Of a stretch of 64,000 bases of DNA, positions 60,165-64,000 are shown one piece after another. The DNA is taken from contig NZ_LSYT01000011.1 of assembly GCF_001602525.1 (NCBI RefSeq), positions 95,065 to 159,064 on the forward strand, given 5' to 3'. Each line of letters starts with the position of its first letter. The first letter of the stretch is position 1. The translations under genes and the position numbers were made by a program. The notes under the pieces are model-generated. The model did not search any database and was not told where the DNA came from. It saw only the letters and a program-made list of their open reading frames with translations. The DNA is from Flavobacterium chilense (lineage in GTDB: Bacteria; Bacteroidota; Bacteroidia; Flavobacteriales; Flavobacteriaceae).

Positions 60165-63100
60165 ATGCGTAACTTTACTTTTAGAAAGTTTAATTCATTT
60201 AAGCTAATCTCTCTTGTCTTATTATTTACATTAACATCTATTTCGTCATTTGCGCAAGTTTGCGGGACACCTGGAGGTGACGGTCCTGTTACGATATCAA
60301 GTTCTATAAATACTTATTATCCAATTTCAGGTAATATTACTTTAAATGCCGGAGCTCAGTCTATATTGCTTGGAAAGGTGCCTACAACAGATAGCTATGG
60401 CAATAATTTTGGTTCAACTCAAATTTCTACAGGAGATTTGATCTTGATTATCCAAATGCAGGATGCGACAATTGATTTTAGTAATAGCTCTAATTATGGT
60501 TCAGGAACTACTAATAGTGGTCCGGATGCCTTAGGAGGGACTGGATTTACAAGTATTGGAAATACTGGTATTTTTGAATATGTTATTGCGACAAATAGTG
60601 TTCCATTAACAGGAGGTAATTTAACATTTAAAGGAACAGGTACCGGAGGAGGTGTTCTTAATAGTTTTTATAATGCTGATGCAACAACATCAAGAGGCAA
60701 GAGAACATTTCAGATTGTCAGAGTGCCTCAATACTCTAATCTAACTTTAACATCTAATATCACTACGCCACCTTTTAATGGTGTTGCGGGTGGTGTTATT
60801 GCTTTTAATGTTTCAGGAACATTTAATTTTGGAGGATATATTATTGATGGAAATGCCCGTGGATTTAGAGGAGGATATAGTCCAAAAGCAGATTCAAACG
60901 CTAATGATTCTAAAACTTATGTAGGTTTATCAACGGATAACAAAATTTCGGGTAAAGGAGAAGGAATGGCCGGAACACCACGCTACATGTGGGATGGATA
61001 TAATGAAGTTAATAATGGAGTTGAAGGAATGCCCGGAGGGTCTTCAGGAAGAGGAGCTCCTGCTAATGCCGGTGGAGGTGGTAATGATCATAATACCGGT
61101 GGCGGTGGCGGTGGTAATGGTGGATTTGGCGGCTTAGGTGGTGCCGGATGGCAAGGTGGTGGTGGTGATCTCTTTCCGGCTTATACCGGAGGAGGAAGAC
61201 CAGGTTTCAAATCGTATCTTACAGCTACTTCATTCCCAAGGCTTATCATGGGAGGTGGAGGAGGAGCAGGTGATGCTAATAATGCTTCGACAGGTGTAAA
61301 AGGTGGTGTAGGTGGAGCTATAATTCTCATTAATGCAGGTACAGTTCTAGGTAACGGTTTTATTTATGCTAATGGAGGAAACGGTGCAGCCGGAACTTAC
61401 TCTGGTTCACCAGATGGAGCCGGAGGTGGTGGAGCCGGAGGAACAGTATTGTTGAATGTTTCCAATAATAGTACCGCTAATATTAAAATAGAAGCTAATG
61501 GAGGAAAAGGCGGAAATACAGAAAATGATGATAATAATGAGCACGGACCAGGTGGTGGAGGCGGAGGTGGTATTATCAGCCATAATCTTTCGGGCACAGT
61601 TACAATAACTACTAGCGTAATTGGCGGTTTAGCAGGTAAATCTAATGCCGGAAAAGGGATTAATCATGGTGCAGTAAATGGAACAGCGGGGTATGTCTCA
61701 ACTTTTACAACACAAGATGTACCACAAAATTTACAGATTAATTCAAATTGTTTTCCTGTTCTTGAGACAAAAGTAAAATCTTTAGCTAATGCATCAGCTT
61801 GTAATTCGATTGGAGAGAAAGTCTCGTATGAAATTCAGATAAAAAATACAGCAGGTGGAAATGCTGCAGGTGTATTCTTAGACTTTAGTTTTCCTACAGG
61901 TATTGAATTTGATTCAGCAACAGCATCATATTCAACTGATGCTACAGGACCTTCAGGTACTTTAACAAATACTGCATCAGCTAATAATCCTTTATTTGGA
62001 GGATTCAATATTGCTCAAAACGGAATTGTAACGATAACTTTAGTAGGTAAAGTAGCAACTTCGATTGCTGCAGGTACTTATAGTTCAAATGCGCAGGCAT
62101 TGTATCTTGATCCAACCCGTACTACTGTCGATTCTAATAGAAAAATAACTGCTTTAGTAAACGCTTACGGATCAGCAAATAAAAAATATGAAGGCGCTAA
62201 TCAGGCAGATGTTCCCGGAACAAATTTCAATGGTACATCTGTAACGGTTGATGATATAACAATTTTAGCTTTGCCAGCTACGCCAACAACTACAATAACA
62301 CAATCAAGTTGTGCTACACCTACAGGAACTATAACAGTAAATACACCAGCTAACGGTACAGGTATAAGTTATACATTAAGAGGATCAAATCCTGTAACTG
62401 CACCAGTAAGCAATACAACAGGAGTTTTTTCCGGACTAGTACCAAATAGTTATACAGTAACAACTACAAATGCTCAGGGATGTACTTCACTTCCTACTGG
62501 CAGTATGGTTATTAATACTGTTGCAGGAGCCCCAACGACAACCGGAGTTTCTATTTGTCAGGGAGGAAGCGGAGTATTGACAGCTACTTCTACATGTTCC
62601 GGATCAGCTAACATCGAATGGTATACAGTAGCTTCAGGAGGATCACCAATATATACAGGTTCCAATTTTAATCCGGTTGGAGTTACCGGATCAGGTTTGT
62701 CAGACACTAATACGGCAAGAACTGTAACCTATTATGCCGCTTGTGCAGGCGCTTCAAATTGTAGAGCAGCTACTAATTTTGTTATTAACGCAATACCAAC
62801 AATCACAGTAACAACACCAGCATCAAGATGTGATGCCGGAACAGTGACTTTAGGAGCTGCAGCATCAGCAGGGACAATTAATTGGTATGCATCATCAACA
62901 GGTGGTTCATCGTTGGGAACAGGAACAAGTTTTACTACACCAAGTTTATCCACAACAACGACTTACTATGTAGATGCAACTAATAACGGATGTACAACAG
63001 GTACAAGAACTGCAGTTGTAGCAACAATTAATACAAGACCAACAATAAATTCAACAACAGAAAGTTCAAGATGTGGTGCCGGAACATTAACATTACAGGC

Positions 63101-64000
63101 AACCGCATCTACTGGAGCAACTATCAATTGGTATGCAGATCCAACAGTAGTTACACCATTAGGAACAGGAACGAGTTTTACAACACCAAATTTATCAACT
63201 ACCACGACTTATTATGTGGGGGCTACTACACCTGAAGGTTGTACTACAACATCAAGAATTGCAGTTGCAGCTGTTGTAAATAATGCCTCTACAATTGTAT
63301 TTACAAGCGGTACACAAAATCCAACGGTTTGTTCAGGGACAGCAATTCCTAGTGCTGTTTATACTTTTGGAGGAAGTGCAACAAATGCAACGGTAACAAA
63401 TTTACCAACAGGATTAACAGCATTTGTAGATAGTAATGCAAAAACAGTAACTATCTCAGGAACTCCATCTGCAAGTGGGACTTATACCATAACAACAGTT
63501 GGCCATACTACACCTTGTGTAGCTGCAACAATAAATGGGGCTGTGACTGTAAATACAACTCCAGCACCAACTATAAGCGCTATAACGCAACCTACATGTT
63601 CAACTGCTACAGGAAATTTTACGATTACCAATTTTGACGGAGCTTATAGTTATACGATAACACCATCAACTGGAGTTGTCAGAACAGGTAACTCTGTAGT
63701 AGCATCTACAGGAAATTATAGTATTACAGCTTCAGCTAATGGTTGTATTTCAGGAACAACCTCTTTTACAATCAATAGCCAACCAGCGACTCCAATAAAG
63801 CCAACCATAGTTACAACCGGGGCTACATGTTCAGCTAATGGAAGTTCAACAATCTCAAATTACGCTTCAGGATTAACGTATACTTTTACTCCGGCAGGTC
63901 CAAGTGTTGGTACTACGGGTGCTATTACAGGAATGACGGTTGGAACAAGTTATACCGTTACAGCAAAAAATGCAACTTGTACTTCAGTAGTTAGTGATTC
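60165..64000 (+). CDS. Very long secreted Gly-rich/Ig-like repeat protein, 5' part
   Basis: At least 1278 codons with no stop to the window end, so the 3' end is missing. Signal peptide (MRNFTFRKFN..TSISSFAQ). Then, in order: a beta-rich region (31-290), a Gly-rich region with GGGG blocks (about 290-475), a DUF11-like domain (about 532-695, 'SIGEKVSYEIQIKNTAGGNAAGV' in part), and Ig-like/CHU_C-type modules with 'TTTYYVDATNNGC' and 'TTTYYVGATTPEGC' repeats (62812-63285) and further cysteine-paired repeats. In such Bacteroidota proteins the far C-terminus usually carries a type IX secretion sorting domain; not visible here. Probably a cell-surface adhesin. Confidence 0.8.
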   Translation, partial: MRNFTFRKFNSFKLISLVLLFTLTSISSFAQVCGTPGGDGPVTISSSINTYYPISGNITLNAGAQSILLGKVPTTDSYGNNFGSTQISTGDLILIIQMQDATIDFSNSSNYGSGTTNSGPDALGGTGFTSIGNTGIFEYVIATNSVPLTGGNLTFKGTGTGGGVLNSFYNADATTSRGKRTFQIVRVPQYSNLTLTSNITTPPFNGVAGGVIAFNVSGTFNFGGYIIDGNARGFRGGYSPKADSNANDSKTYVGLSTDNKISGKGEGMAGTPRYMWDGYNEVNNGVEGMPGGSSGRGAPANAGGGGNDHNTGGGGGGNGGFGGLGGAGWQGGGGDLFPAYTGGGRPGFKSYLTATSFPRLIMGGGGGAGDANNASTGVKGGVGGAIILINAGTVLGNGFIYANGGNGAAGTYSGSPDGAGGGGAGGTVLLNVSNNSTANIKIEANGGKGGNTENDDNNEHGPGGGGGGGIISHNLSGTVTITTSVIGGLAGKSNAGKGINHGAVNGTAGYVSTFTTQDVPQNLQINSNCFPVLETKVKSLANASACNSIGEKVSYEIQIKNTAGGNAAGVFLDFSFPTGIEFDSATASYSTDATGPSGTLTNTASANNPLFGGFNIAQNGIVTITLVGKVATSIAAGTYSSNAQALYLDPTRTTVDSNRKITALVNAYGSANKKYEGANQADVPGTNFNGTSVTVDDITILALPATPTTTITQSSCATPTGTITVNTPANGTGISYTLRGSNPVTAPVSNTTGVFSGLVPNSYTVTTTNAQGCTSLPTGSMVINTVAGAPTTTGVSICQGGSGVLTATSTCSGSANIEWYTVASGGSPIYTGSNFNPVGVTGSGLSDTNTARTVTYYAACAGASNCRAATNFVINAIPTITVTTPASRCDAGTVTLGAAASAGTINWYASSTGGSSLGTGTSFTTPSLSTTTTYYVDATNNGCTTGTRTAVVATINTRPTINSTTESSRCGAGTLTLQATASTGATINWYADPTVVTPLGTGTSFTTPNLSTTTTYYVGATTPEGCTTTSRIAVAAVVNNASTIVFTSGTQNPTVCSGTAIPSAVYTFGGSATNATVTNLPTGLTAFVDSNAKTVTISGTPSASGTYTITTVGHTTPCVAATINGAVTVNTTPAPTISAITQPTCSTATGNFTITNFDGAYSYTITPSTGVVRTGNSVVASTGNYSITASANGCISGTTSFTINSQPATPIKPTIVTTGATCSANGSSTISNYASGLTYTFTPAGPSVGTTGAITGMTVGTSYTVTAKNATCTSVVSD

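Noticed and set aside
59927..60172. 81-codon ORF ahead of the large secreted protein
   Set aside because: No signal peptide or family pattern, and it overlaps the start of the real gene in another frame; probably a chance frame in the leader.
62720..63290. Repeats that might suggest a CRISPR-like array
   Set aside because: They are in-frame protein repeats of Ig-like modules with irregular spacing; no CRISPR array is present in the window.

Overview
The window looks like a chromosomal segment of a Flavobacterium-type bacterium (Bacteroidota, Flavobacteriaceae). The DNA is AT-rich. Promoters follow the Bacteroidota pattern TTG-N17..21-TAnnTTTG, and Shine-Dalgarno sites are not evident. The gene set fits the group: alternative complex III (ActA-F) next to cytochrome oxidase, DUF2723 and DUF3127 proteins, a GxxExxY protein, and a long secreted glycine-rich/Ig-like protein. 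Most of the window is core genome, with no phage, plasmid, classical IS or CRISPR array.

Layout. 1-5.1 kb: Rieske-like lipoprotein, greA, HIT protein, histidine kinase, flavin reductase, DUF3127 protein, aat. 5.1-12.7 kb (minus): thiamine operon thiS-thiC-thiE-like-thiD-thiE-thiG-[GxxExxY cassette]-thiH-thiF-like, led by a clear TPP riboswitch. 12.8-16.3 kb: tag, queuosine-precursor transporter, M3 peptidase. 16.5-19.5 kb (minus): rplM-rpsI and rpsB-tsf. 19.6-25.4 kb: two ferritin-like proteins, a LacI-type regulator, polA. 25.5-28.9 kb: a two-component system flanked by four paralogous small secreted Lys/Ala-rich proteins. 29-38.5 kb: metallophosphoesterase, a thioredoxin-fold protein without its cysteines, polysaccharide deacetylase, DUF2723 protein, two tandem tRNA-Gln genes, AraC regulator, aldehyde dehydrogenase, universal stress protein. 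38.6-43.4 kb: rimP-nusA-infB. 43.5-44.7 kb: DUF4920 and SPOR proteins. 44.8-56.3 kb: respiratory operon actABCDEF-coxB-coxA, carrying electrons from quinol through alternative complex III to the terminal oxidase. 56.3-59.7 kb: ruvB, a cytochrome P450 and queG. 60.2-64 kb: start of a very long secreted protein, cut by the window end.

Two places look most like under-described biology. (1) Around 25.5-28.9 kb, an OmpR/PhoB-type regulator and its kinase lie between small Asr-like exported proteins. Both small-gene transcripts have the same promoter design: two CTTCAT repeats 11 bp apart, then a TAnnTTTG element at identical spacing. Both also end in the same hairpin terminator, which carries a compensatory base-pair change. 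(2) At 7052-7608 a 557-bp unit, with imperfect terminal inverted repeats of about 31 bp, carries a PD-(D/E)XK-like GxxExxY protein and fills the thiG-thiH gap exactly. Further points: short GC hairpins at or near the presumed 5' ends of greA, rplM, rpsB and rimP transcripts; a 169-bp tandem duplication of a complete promoter-tRNA-terminator unit; and two proteins (Rieske-like, thioredoxin-like) that have lost their redox ligands.
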